Assembly: GCA_911728435.2 (NCBI GenBank)
Contig: OU452211.1
Span: 9,716,428-9,780,427, forward strand
Direction of reading: 5' to 3'
Length of the DNA: 64,000 nucleotides
Source of the DNA: Apoderus coryli
Taxonomy: Eukaryota; Arthropoda; Insecta; Coleoptera; Attelabidae
Each line of letters opens with the position of its first letter. Within the stretch, counting starts at the first letter, position 1. Shown in pieces: positions 31,936 through 42,650 of this stretch. Under the pieces are notes generated by a model. The model was not told the origin of the DNA, ran no database searches, and saw nothing but the letters and a program-made list of their open reading frames with translations. The position numbers and the translations under genes were made by a program.

Positions 31936-33689
31936 AAGTTTATACAGGAAATATGTAAGCAAGTTTTTTGTGATACATTCATTGGTTATATTCTATCAAA
32001 GCTATAAATACCTAGTAAATATTTCTGTTATGTTTAGGAAATATGTTTTTTTAAGTCTTTAACCCCTTTTTACACCCTTTTCGAATGCCAATGTGATCTA
32101 ATTTTTTTATGGTTAATGTTTTAGATTTTATACTCTATTAAACCAATGCAACCTGAATAATTCGAATAATAGGTTTAAGAAGTATGAATTTTGAACCCTT
32201 TTTTTCAACCCGTTGCCTACGCTCAAAAAACGTATTTCCCGTGACATTTTTGATAATAATTTACTCGCTTATTGCTAAATTTATCAAGCATCCCTCGTAT
32301 TCCAGTAACAGTACAATAATTTCGTACTTGAATTCCAACAAAATAGAACTACTATAGAAGCCTTTATGTTTTAACAGAATTTGTCGCTACCAAACCACTA
32401 TTTTTATTCACCAGAAAATTCTGAATGAAAATAATACTGGTTTTATTCCAACATTTACAAAATTTCGCTACAGCGAAACAGTGAAAAAATGTATGGGGAT
32501 AATGTTCAATGTAAATACTACACACGTGTATATAGATGAGGGTAAAAGCTTTTCAATCAAAGGGATAACACTTTTACCCTAATCAGGTGTGGAAATCAAT
32601 AATTACCATCTGAACGGCGATAATATCTCTGGCGGACATAACCAATTCAGAGGCGTAGTGGGATAATATTTGTGCAACTACAACAACAACAAAAGTAACG
32701 CAGTGCAACAATTTTTGAGTTTTTAATTTAAAAATGGCATAAACCTTTTTCTGCAAATTGGTACGTATATTATACATTAATAACATATGTGTTGACCATG
32801 TCTGTTTTTCAATAACTCATTTAAATCATAACCCTTGTCTTGGTTTTTACGATGTTTATTTGAGTTCTCAAATAGATCACTGATGAATAAAATCATTCCG
32901 AAACATTTATGGTACCTGAAGAAGAAAAAAGATAATTTTGCATCCCTAATTATACGACTCTACTCTATAATGGACTATTTCTTCGAAATAAGTAACAAGA
33001 GCTCCTAGTATCAGTGATCAGCGAGCAAAAATTCTTCTGATTGAAAAATACAACACAACTAAAGCTCATGGTTTGAACTTGGTACTTTTTAAATTAATGG
33101 TACCCTAGTATTCGAAAAATGGAGTAACAGTTCCAAGAGAAATGGGGTTTTTAGCGGTTCTTATCTAAGGCGTTTGAGTACAATAATCTTACTTTTGAAG
33201 CATTATTGAGTTTTCATGAGAGTTTTTATATTTTGGTCCTTTTAAATATAGATTTTGACCGAACAAAAGGCTTAGGATGAGCAAGAACGGCTTGTTGTTG
33301 GTTGTTTGACTTGGCAGGAGCAGATATTAGTGTAGCTGATGCTGAAACGTTTTTTGAACCCTGATCTGGATTAAATTTTGCATATCAAATCAGATTGCGA
33401 AGGTTTGAGACATTCTGCGAAAAAAAACAATAAGATTCATGAGGACCGTTGCCATCTGCACAGTAACCTAATACTCCAGTAAGACCGGAGTTAGCAAAAG
33501 GAAACCAATGGGGTCTTAGCAGGCCAAAAGACTTTTATTTGACCTTCGACTATCGTTCGTAGCATTAGGAAAAAATATACTTTGTTGTGTTCCTCTCTTG
33601 TGAAAAATTTAATGCTGCAAACTTAAAATTAAAATGTAATTTTAATACATCAGTATTGTTTGTAAGTATTTTTTGTTATGGTGCTGGGT
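31936..33689. other. No gene supported; one decayed hammerhead-like site
   Basis: AT-rich. At 32880-32904 the plus strand has CTGATGA and GAAAC at hammerhead spacing, with only AAT/ATT as a possible stem II and no stem I, followed by another CTGAAGA; probably a relic. 32677-32694 is a CAA/ACA microsatellite. 33230-33690 may be decayed LINE sequence but I cannot prove it. Confidence 0.4.
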
Positions 33690-34440
33690 TAAGAAAGTTT
33701 AGCTGAACTGTATGCATGTTTCTTCATCTTTTTGGATTACGTACATGCAAAGTGCGGACTATTGCTGGTTTACTGATGGCTCAAAGACAAACTCAGGTAC
33801 GGTTTTACGTTTACGGAAGCAGACCCAAGACAAGCATTTCTCCATCTCTGGGTTTTCACGCTACTGTATTCCAGGCAGAAGTTCTGGCCATTAATCTGTG
33901 TGCTCAGAAGCTCGAGTAGGAGCACTCTGCGCGAAAGTCAATAAACATTTTCTCTGATAGCAAATGGCAAGAGCAGGAGCTGAAGAAGAATTCATCGGAC
34001 CAGAATCCACAACTGGCATAGCGTTTAGCACTGCCAAATACATACTTAATACCTAGATGACAACAAAAGTTCAGAACTTTTGCCAAAATGATCCAGGTTT
34101 GGTACATTCGAAGGAATTCATTAACCCATCGAAATCAAGGGCCAGGAAATTGTGGGATATGAGTAGATCTCATCTGCGATGCCTGGTTGGACTATATACT
34201 GGTCACTGTCGTTTGAACCATCATCTCTCGAGGTTGGCTCTCTTGGATAATTCCGAGTCCGATTGTGCATGGAGGATGATGAGACGGCGAAACATGTATT
34301 GTGTTCTTACCCAGCTGTAGCTAGAACTAGATTCGCAATATTTGGTGAAGTAACCCTTCTTCGGCAATGGAACTTAATGCTGTGCCTTTTATTCAGTCAG
34401 TCAACACCAAAACTCTAAGACGTATTTATAAATAAGCTAT
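33690..34440 (+). pseudogene. LINE RNase H domain and C-terminal fragment
   Basis: The frame at 33712 reads DYCWFTDGSKTNSGT (RNase H first catalytic Asp in the FTDGSK motif). A frameshift leads to YGSRPKTS, LGFHATVFQAEVLAI (catalytic Glu region), then INIFSDS with the third acidic residue, after a stop. Downstream frames give GLYTGHCRLNHHLSRL, DDETAKHVLCSYPAV and ARTRFAIFGE, the zinc-binding C-terminal region that follows RNase H in I-superclade LINEs. Many frame breaks. A short related RNase H piece is at 52.1-52.3 kb. Confidence 0.8.
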
Positions 34441-34799
34441 CTACTTCTCATTTTATTTATCGAAAAAAAAAAAGAAGAAAAATACTTGGGCTTGGGCCAG
34501 AAAGGGATCGCTCGAAGAGAAGAAGTTGGAATTCAAAATCACTAGATTTCCTTCAGAATATATGCATCTAGTCCAGAGAAGCTTCTGTTGCAAATTATTA
34601 TTTCCATTATTCTTTTATATGCACCTGTGCGTGTGTCATAATATTGAATTCCACTTTCATGTGGAAGATGCAGTGCACGTTTGCGGACCAAAAGTGTACT
34701 TCACGTGAATGAGACTTTCGAACTCTCTATATCGAAATAAACGTGCAGTGGTTAGCCGCCTACTTCATTAGCAAAACTCTGTAAACCAGGGGAGGCGGC
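34441..34799. other. No gene seen
   Basis: Poly-A-rich stretch (34461-34480) just after the RNase H LINE may be its 3' tail. No ORF with similarity. Confidence 0.4.
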
Positions 34800-36215
34800 T
34801 TGGCCAGTATAGAAAATGTTTTTTTCGGTCTATACAAGCTTCCAGAGCAGTATCAGTGGGTATCAACATTGCTCCTCTGAGATTTTCCATTTTTGGTAAT
34901 GATATAGGTTATGATATATCTAGCAATCATCTGCTTTTTGCTGATATATCTTAAACTTTACAGGTCTGTGTGCAGTTTTGAGGAATGTCTTGAGTTGCAG
35001 GTGGACGTTGATATTTTACATCGTTGTGTGTGTTCAGAATTGACTGTCACTAAATATTAAAAACTGACCTTCACGAAGCGTGCTCGTCTCACAGTTTTCG
35101 ATTATTATATTGATGGTGTACCGGAAAGGTATTCTGTGATCAGGGACCTCAGGTTTTTTGTAGAAAATGACATAAGCTTTAACTTTTGTATTTCCGAAAT
35201 CACCCAGAGTACATTAAAGATGTTCGGTTTTTATATTTAGCTCTAATACTGAGTTTACCAATACCGACTGCCTTTTACCGTTAGATCTAAGCTCGATTAT
35301 GCATCTATAACTTGGTCAATAATATACAATGTTTATAAGGTTGGAATCAATGGACAACAAAGCCATCAGGACAGCAATCGGGGCTCCAGGGATTGTCTCA
35401 ATCGCACATATCAGAAGAGACCTGAACCTCACCGCCCTTAGGAACGTAATGAGGAACAGGGCCCAGAGAGGACATGGAAAAAGGGTTTAAAACCCGACCC
35501 TTACTACAGAGATAAGGAAGAGTTTTAGTTGGGTTAGAGTCCCACACTACCTAGGGAAGCAGTAAGCAACCCCCTAGGTGTCATGATTATTTCGCTGCCT
35601 TGGCAAAAAAAAAAAAACATAAGATTAAACGTGTTCAACGAAAATTTTTAAAATATCTTGCTTTCAAGATTGATGGTCAATTTCCGCCGCGTGGTTTCGA
35701 CCACGATTTGCTGTTGGATCCATTTGGCTAGTGGTCACTTCGCAAATGTTCTTCTTTAAGCTAATTAATAGCTATCTCGATTGCTCCATTTATTACAGCA
35801 AATAAATTTTTAAGTTCCGAGCTTTTATTCCAGAAATCCCAAACTTCTGAAGTTTGCACAGATTCGGACTAATTACGAGTCCAGAGTACCCTTATAGCGC
35901 TTGCAGTTGTTGCAATTCTTTGAGCATCAATAATTTAAACCTATTTAATGTAAAGACTAGCATGTTTAAGCAGGGTTTATCGCGGCACATGGTTCTTTAT
36001 GAATTTGAGCTGTCACATGAAATTATGAATTCAAAACATGGATTCGGAATTTCTATGGATTGCGTTTTGTGTGTGTTCTAATTATCTTTTATTATTATGT
36101 GTTTGTTAATAATTATTAAGTATCTAGAATTATTTTTGCATTATTTAGTCGTGTAATTGGGTTCTGCCTTTTAGACAATAAAGTGTACTTCTTTATTTAT
36201 GAACTGGATTGGGAC
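34800..36215 (+). mobile_element. LINE pseudogene hosting a nested insertion
   Basis: Pieces of one LINE in order: around 34860-34930 FGNDIGYDISSNHLLFAD (catalytic FAD, the second D lost), then RDLRFFVENDISFNF (the KDLGI block), then SKLDYASITWS at 35290. After the 292-bp insertion the frame resumes with HKIKRVQRKFLKYLAF and PPRGFDHDLLLD, and the C-terminal segment near 35870 reads RTNYESRVP. The 3' end at 36140-36205 (TGTAATTGGGTTCTGCC, TTAGACAATAAAG) is intact and matches the LINE 3' end at 5986. Multiple stops make it dead. Confidence 0.72.
35333..35624 (+). mobile_element. Poly-A-tailed Jockey-type LINE fragment, nested
   Basis: Interrupts the host LINE between SITWS and KIKRVQRK. It encodes the end of another LINE ORF2 (NKAIRTAIGAPGIVSIAHI, RRDLNLTALRNVMRNRAQRG) ending at TAA near 35490, then a short 3' UTR and a run of 13-14 A (35607-35621). 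ATAAG on both sides could be the target duplication. A 5'-truncated insertion by target-primed reverse transcription, younger than its host LINE. Confidence 0.75.
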
Positions 36216-36235
36216 TGCCCTCTAGAATCATAGCT

Positions 36236-36345
36236 ATCATGTAGTCAGTTCATGAAGATCCGGTTCCGTACATGAGTCGGACTTGATCTACAACTTATCA
36301 GTGGTGATCAGCAGGCAGTGTGACTCTAATTTCCACCATCTACGA
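36236..36345 (-). ncRNA. Decayed hammerhead ribozyme of the PLE family
   Basis: The minus strand reads cacactgcctgctgatcacc then ACTGATAA and GTTGTAGATCAAGT. This is homologous to the intact ribozyme at 61836 (cacactgcctgccgatcacc, ACTGATGA, GTTGTGGATTAAC), but the core G is A and no GAAAC follows. It is therefore inactive. Confidence 0.5.
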
Positions 36346-36375
36346 AGAGCTTATCCTAGCACGAGAAACCAATGG

Positions 36376-36446
36376 CAACAAGATATTTGTGACGACATCT
36401 AGTGTGAGCAGGCAATATGTCCGGTGAAACAAAGTTCACAAACGAT
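36376..36446 (+). repeat. CAACAAGAT repeat, copy 2
   Basis: Shares gacatctagtgtgagcaggc and ccggtgaaacaaagttcac with copies at 23770 and 45241. Lies 35 bp from the decayed hammerhead, in PLE-terminal order. Confidence 0.6.
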
Positions 36447-37224
36447 GGTCGGACAGGAAGTAACAACTCCATTACATCCTATTACCAACATTAGATGCGC
36501 GCGAATTCCCTGGCGGGAGGCTTTACAATCTTCTGAATCGCATTACTATAAAAGGAAAGTTTAATTATTATAGAACACGCTTTTGCACAGTTGGAATTGG
36601 GAATCCCGACTCTTCAGTGTCTGTCGATTGAAAATGAAGAGTGGTATTGGAGATAGTCGCATGCATTCCTTTTTTGCGAAGATTTGCTTTAAAAGAAAAG
36701 GAAAAGTTTAATTCTTCTTATGAGCGCTTCCTTTTACTTTGCCTTCAAATTTGAATTGCCTTATTTTCAAACAAAAATATTATCAGACAATGACGAAAAA
36801 GCGGCTCAAACTCACGTGTACGGCAATGTATAGATCACTATTCCAGAAGACACGTATCGATCGGATATGCTTTTTAGATGCAGAAAAATTTGTAATTCAA
36901 TTTCCACAATTTACCTGTATATCTACCCCTGTGACAATGGCTGTGTCTCTAGTTCGAATAACCTTTAAATTGATTTTTGGGGTGGAAACACACTAGATAA
37001 AATTAGAATGTGCATTGTGGGAATGGGTTTGATGGAAATCTGTTTGAGAACATGGTTGAAAGTTTTAAGGAATTTAATTAGGAAATGTAATGAGCGATGT
37101 AGACATTAAGTTGAAATAATTACAAATCTTATTTGATTAGAAGTTGCAATAATTAGAAACGCCAGGGCGTTTCTTAGGTAGATAAGTAAATTGTTCAGAG
37201 TTTAGCAATTATATTAGATTTTCT
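36447..37224. other. No gene seen
   Basis: No supported feature; the 85-codon plus frame at 36739 shows no family resemblance. Confidence 0.4.
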
Positions 37225-37953
37225 CAAGACCATATTTAGAAGCTAACCCTATATGTGTACGGTCAAACTAAAAAAATCGTAGCTCCCAAACCCTTCCACG
37301 AAATACAATGAGACCTATGAATTCTGTTAGCTAACAATATATGCCACAATATGTACTAGGGCTAAATAGCGCACAAAGTTTATGTTACTCAGCCCAAGAC
37401 CATATTTAGAAACTAACCCTATATGTCTACGGTCAAACTAAAAAAATCGTAGCTCCCAAACCCTTTCACGAAATACAATGGGACCTACGAATTCTGTTAG
37501 CTAATAATATATGCCACAATATGTACTAGTGCTAAATGGCGCACAAAGTCTGTGTTACTCAGCCCAAGACCATATTTAGAAGCTAACCCTATATGTCTAC
37601 GGTCAAACTAAAAAAATCGTAGCTCCCAAACCCTTTCACGAAATACAATGGGACCTCCGAATTCTGTTAGCTAATAACATATGCCACAATATGTACTAGG
37701 GCTAAATAGCGCACAAAGTCTGTGTTACTCAGCCCAAGACCATATTTAGAAGCTAACCCTATATGTCTACGGTCAAACTAAAAAAATCGTAGCTCCCAAA
37801 CCCTTCCACGAAATACAATCAGACCTATGAATTCTGTTAGCTAACAATATATGCCACAATATGTACTAGGGCTAAATAGCGCACAAAGTTTATGTTACTC
37901 AGCCCAAGACCATATTTAGAAACTAACCCTATATGTCCACGGTCAAACTAAAA
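37225..37953. repeat. 170-bp tandem satellite, 4.3 copies
   Basis: Units start (caagaccatatttagaa) at 37225, 37395, 37565, 37735 and 37905, a spacing of exactly 170 bp with no indels. The last unit stops after about 49 bp. Diagnostic variants show units 1 and 4 alike (ccttccacg, tagctaacaat, aagtttatg) and units 2 and 5 alike (gaaactaa), while 2 and 3 share ctttcacg and tagctaataa. This is a 3-unit (510-bp) higher-order pattern. No ORF spans it. The size is typical of insect satellite monomers, but whether this is an outlier array or part of a transposon is unknown. Confidence 0.95.
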
Positions 37954-38672
37954 GATTTGAGAGCCATATATGTGTGGCGGAATTTTATTTATTCATCCAG
38001 CTACCTCCATCCAATGTATTTCTGATTACATATTGTCACACCCGGTATATTGAAATAAAAATATTGCATCCGGTCGAACTAAGTATTTTTCGCTGATTAA
38101 TAATTTATAAAAGTTCTTTAAAGTTTATAAAAGTTCATTCATCGGTATTGTATTTACGAAATAGAAAAAATTGCTGATACACATTTTTCTATAAAAGCGG
38201 TACGCGACGCCACGAATAGACAATTTAATTGGTCGATATTCTAAAGAGTGGAAAAAAGTAAAGGTATGAATATTGTTGTAACAGGAAGTTACGGGTGGAT
38301 TTTTATTTGCACTTCTGTGTAGTAAAGTTTGAAGAGACTTGGCGGCTCGGACCTTGAGGTCTCCCTGCATTGGAGCACATATGTGTCACAATGCTCCGCC
38401 CGGTTCTCTAACCACAAAACTCTCTCGGTTTTCTTTTGGGGCCTTCTCTCCAACCTCGGCGAAGTAAAGTTCGGATTCTAGAAGCACTAATCTCCCCCAT
38501 TGAGTAGTGTCTTTAAGTTTTACGGTTTATCAACGCGAAATTATAATATTAGTATTAATAATAAAAACTTTGAACGACCTTTTTGATTGTTTACCGTGTC
38601 TGTCTTTATGACAGCAAGTGACATTTACTGGCTGACATTATTATCCGAAACTAGATTCCGTGTCTACTGAAC
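37954..38672. other. No gene supported
   Basis: Includes a GC-richer stretch (38370-38500) and an 81-codon minus frame without recognisable similarity. Confidence 0.4.
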
Positions 38673-38749
38673 ATTCCCTATATTTTTTGTTATCAAGTTT
38701 TCTTGGGTATTGGGACAAAATCTAAACTCAGTAATTCTGAATTTTAAAT

Positions 38750-38797
38750 TCTATTGCAACGTTTCGTGCAATATGTGCACATCATCAGGCTACAAAA
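38750..38797 (-). ncRNA. Hammerhead ribozyme-like motif near PLE 3' end
   Basis: Minus strand: GCCTGATGA with the core at 38788-38782, one T, stem II GTGCA/TGCAC around CATAT, GAAAC (38765-38761), then GTT and GCAATAG. Stem II is perfect. Stem III is ACGT only, and stem I is weak (GC/GC). It sits downstream of the GIY-YIG frame, in the position expected of a PLE terminal ribozyme. Confidence 0.5.
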
Positions 38798-39142
38798 AAA
38801 CACAAAACCTCAATAAAGTAAAAGTTATAGAGTTATATAAATAAAAACACTCAACAAAAGGACGATGATCAAACAGACTAACATAACATTTTAAAAAAAT
38901 TAGATTATACTGACACAGAGTCTAATACCTACCATAGGAAATCTGGTCAAATTCCCTAAAAATATTAACATTGTTTTCGAACCTATAACAGCTAAATAGA
39001 ATAAAATATAATAAAATTAATATTCACAGTGTCAATGAGAGATGGGAATTTTCTCACCACACGGATCATAAAAAAGTAAGTAGATAAAATAGATATCATA
39101 AAAAGAACTAAAGTAACTCATAGGCGTAGGTCAACCATTTTG

Positions 39143-39568
39143 TTATGTTTTAATTAAGTTAGTGTAAATGACACTCAAACCGTTAATGTCTCTCTGATTA
39201 TTAATGGCATCAGGCTCCTTATTAATGTACACCATTTCCTTGAAGAGTCTCGATTTTTCTTTGTGCTCAATGCCAAATATTACATAGTTTTCAAAATCAA
39301 ATACGTGCCCCGTATCACTATGATGTTCAGAAAGAGCGTTACAACTTTTTTTGTAGCGACAGTCTAAACGGTGTTGATTGATACGATCCTTGATATAATT
39401 TTTCGTTTGACGAATGTATTTACCTGAACATTGTGTACAAGGTATTTGGTATATAACATCACACATATGTTCCTTCTTTGGCCTGTCTTTAAGTTTACTG
39501 AACAACACATATCGTGTCGTTTTCTTGTCTTGTCCCAATACCCAAGAAAACTTGATAAATTGAAACAA
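39143..39568 (-). pseudogene. Penelope-like GIY-YIG endonuclease domain
   Basis: This frame encodes the nuclease that nicks target DNA for PLE reverse transcription. It shows VIYQIPC (residues 38-44; the GIY position), the CxxC pair C44/C47 typical of PLE nucleases, YIRQTKNY (51-58, the YIG motif with G changed to R), the helix arginine and histidine DRINQHR (61-67), NALSEHHSDTGH (77-88) and the metal-binding Glu in SRLFKEMVYI (E111), then NINGLSVIY-like end. The RT upstream is missing because the copy is truncated. The frame stays open for 141 codons, so the insertion is not very old. The chosen start is arbitrary. Confidence 0.88.
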
Positions 39569-39605
39569 AGTGGGATGATAGTTTGATAATTGATTCCCTA
39601 TATTT

Positions 39606-42589
39606 GTCGTTCAATACTAATTCCATCTTTGTATAGTTCTATAGACCTAATTGTTTTAGTTATTCCCTATTGGCACAACATGATTCTCTAATGTGCCTTG
39701 AGAATGTGGAATTACAGGTTGCAAATATTTTAATAGAATTACTTCATGGCATTCTCTCTGGATTTTGTATTGTTATTTATTTGTAATATTGTAGTTGCTT
39801 TTTGGTTAAGTGGAAAGCCGATTGTGCTAGACTTCGCCGAATTGTAGCATTTCTTTACTTATGATTTTTTTTTATAAATGTTTTTTTATATAACTTTCAT
39901 AAAATAAAGGCTATTTATTATTATTATTATTTAACCATTCACAGAAATCTCCTTTAGCTACAGTTTGTTTCCAACTTGGTTTCCATTGAGAGTGATTCTG
40001 ATTTGTCATCTGATGTTCGCTCTGCTTTATTAGCTTGCGAAGCTTTTCTTGTAGTCGGATTTGATCATAGATCATAGAATACCTACCACTAGCTGTTCTC
40101 TTTGTTCTGTTTTCAGGCTGTCCTAGCTTCCTACCGCAATAATCCCTAGGAGGTTGCACAATATATTTTGAGGTTTCTTGAGGGATTGGTTAAAGAGACA
40201 CTAAACTGGTAATTATACATTTCACGTTTCAATACAAGATGATTGATAGGAAAAATGCAATGTTAAAACCTCCTAAGTTTTTTTTTTATTTGTCAATAGC
40301 ACAATATGCAAATCCTCTAATCTTACGCCAGAAGTAAACATGTAGGTAATGTAATTTGCGAAATTAACTAGACTAAAGTTCAAACATCCATTATTTCCCA
40401 TTTTTTAGGAGAGTTAGTAGTAAGAGTTACATTTTATTTCACCGGATCAATAACACAGGATGGTGTATTGACAAATCAGCCTTCATTCGGAACAGCGTCT
40501 CTTGTTTCCCTACTCCTCCAGCTAGTTGTTGTGTTCCAATATACGCTATACTGAGCAAATAATTGCCCTCCTTTAGGGAATAGAAACATGTTGAGCTGGA
40601 GATAGAGAAGCTATGGCTAGAACTACATATATGTATAGCTGAAATATATTGCTGCACAGCAGCAGGTATGTCACCATAATATCCGATTTTGATGTGATGT
40701 GCGTTATATATCGAATAATACATTTTGTAGACAATATAATTACATGTTGTTGAACTTCCAAAGCGACTCGTAATGTTATGTTCCATGTTGATCGACATTT
40801 ACTATACTCTTGGGGTAATTATTGGTATGTCGGTTAAGTAATAAATTAATTAATAGTAATGACGGTTCAAATCAATTATTTTTTAATTGCTTAATTTTAA
40901 TTTTATTGTGACTAATTACTTACATTTTTATTTTATTATTACAAACTAGTCAACAACTAATATAACTAACTGTAACATGGCTAACAAAAAGCTTATTGTC
41001 ATCAGCGTAGATACAGTGGCAATTTGTGTGTAAGGGCTACAGCCCCCCAGTACAAGGGGAAGCGGAAACAAATTATTATTATTGTGACAATTTAAATTAG
41101 CGGCCGTTGTATACACCTAGAAAGAAATCTGATTAAAAGCCTCAATCCAAGTGACCCCGATTGCTATTTAGAATTGTACACGGGTTCGATAATCAAATTT
41201 ACGAGCGGCTTTTACTTTTAGGTTTTAATTGATAAAAGTACAACCGAAGAATATCAAACTTTATTATTCTCTATTAAAATAAAACTAACTGACCTTTATG
41301 ACTGTGGATCGCTGTATACTTTATAGATGTCAATTTATTTATTGAAAATAACACTCTTCGAATCACCCTTTTGTTTACTAAGATCCTTAAAGCTTTCCCC
41401 AACTAGAAGCTTTACTTTAAACAAAAGTACAAGATTTGGGGATATAAAACTACAATTTAATTATAAATAATAAAAAAAAACAATAATAAAAATGAAAAAA
41501 TAACAAATTAAAAGAAAATTATTATCTAAGGAAAGAAAATCTTAATCAAACAAACTTTACAACTGAAAAGGTAAATTAATATAATTACGGATAATTATAT
41601 TAACTTCCACATAAAACTTTAACTATAATTGTAATCTGACAAATAAAGTAGACTTTAAAATTTCGAAATATCAAACAATTACCAAAAAAGAAACAAAACT
41701 TTAACTTTACTGAAACTTTTAGAAACAAAAAGGTCTTTAACTTTCAAGATATTAAAAAGAACAAACAAAAGAACCTACACAGAAAAAAATCTTACTGTAA
41801 TATCAATATTAGCGATATGTTTGATTGCCTCTATTTTGGTTTAATGACAGTAATACTTAATTCATTAGATTACAATTCGGCCAACATTAAATATATACTT
41901 AATCCGACATTCCAGATATTATTGAAATTCAATTTCATATATGTTAGGCACAAAACAGATATATTTTTTCTTTCAATGATAGTATAATTGGCAGTATAAT
42001 TGGCAACTAATATTGCAATTGTATTATTTCAAATATTGTTATATTACGATAAGCAAGAAAAAGCATTGGAAGAATATTATTTCTCTACTCGGATTATTAG
42101 ATATATATCATTGAATTAACAAAATCAAATTTTACTCGCTATCATATTCTACTATTTAAATAAACTAAATAATATTAAGTTAATACTTCTTATTGTTGGG
42201 ACAACCTTAACTTATTATTGGGCCGGGCTAAATTCGTCGATATATCGAAACACAAAACGTCGAGTATCCAACATTTTCCACTCATGCATGTATCGAATTT
42301 AAGTATATAAATTAAATAAAAACTGGATTTTCGTACAACCTACCCCACTTCGTAAATATTATTTTTTGACTTAAAAAAAAATGCTTTCGTACGCCGATAT
42401 CATAATAAAACGAATTCAAAACCATTGATATAAAAACGTAGATTTCGGGCTGATGTATCGGGAAATTTCGGAACTCCCTAGTTACTAGCAAAGCTTAAAA
42501 CAATAGGTTATGTTACATTTATATATTCTATTTGTGTGCCGGTAGCGCGTGTCTTTATAGTTAAGTTCTATAATCTGCAATAATATATT
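39606..42589. other. No gene supported; AT-rich
   Basis: About 3 kb. A 119-codon minus frame (40439-40798) with no family resemblance is the only long ORF. A short ATT microsatellite lies at 39917-39930. 41450-42200 is extremely A+T-rich. No repeats with partners in the window were seen. Confidence 0.4.
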
Positions 42590-42644
42590 ATGGAAGACTT
42601 CTTAAACGCCTCAGAATTGGAAAAACTAATTCCAATATTCTCCG
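42590..42644 (+). CDS. Possible first coding exon with splice donor
   Basis: ATG at 42590 opens MEDFLNASELEKLIPIFS and the sequence then runs CCG/GTAAGT, a strong 5' splice site, at 42645. The start sits about 50 bp after a GC-richer leader. The acidic-hydrophobic pattern (FLxxxELEKLIPxF) resembles the start of SAM-like domains found at the N-terminus of some insect transposon and host proteins. No second exon was identified downstream, so it may be an orphaned exon of a mobile element. Weak evidence, but unlike its AT-rich surroundings. Confidence 0.3.
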
Positions 42645-42650
42645 GTAAGT

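Larger units (their letters stand above)
38686..39592 (-). mobile_element. Penelope-like element insertion with 13-bp TSD
   Basis: Direct repeats attccctatattt at 38673-38685 and 39593-39605 bound a 907-bp insertion. Read on the minus strand it holds a GIY-YIG nuclease frame, an A/T-rich 3' UTR, a hammerhead-like core and a 3' end. Near both ends lies the same sequence in inverted orientation: tatcaagttttcttgggtat at 38691 and its complement at about 39532-39560 (28 bp). Terminal inversions and partial tandem copies are usual products of PLE integration. It is 5'-truncated: the RT is absent. Confidence 0.75.

Noticed and set aside
37225..37953. CRISPR array
   Set aside because: Repeats are contiguous 170-bp tandem units without spacers, and the genome is eukaryotic.
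40439..40798. 119-codon minus-strand ORF
   Set aside because: Begins with ATG and is fairly long, but no motif, no splice signals and no repeat partner; cannot be told from chance.
40984..41020. CTGATGA on the minus strand as another hammerhead
   Set aside because: No GAAA and no pairing stems follow.
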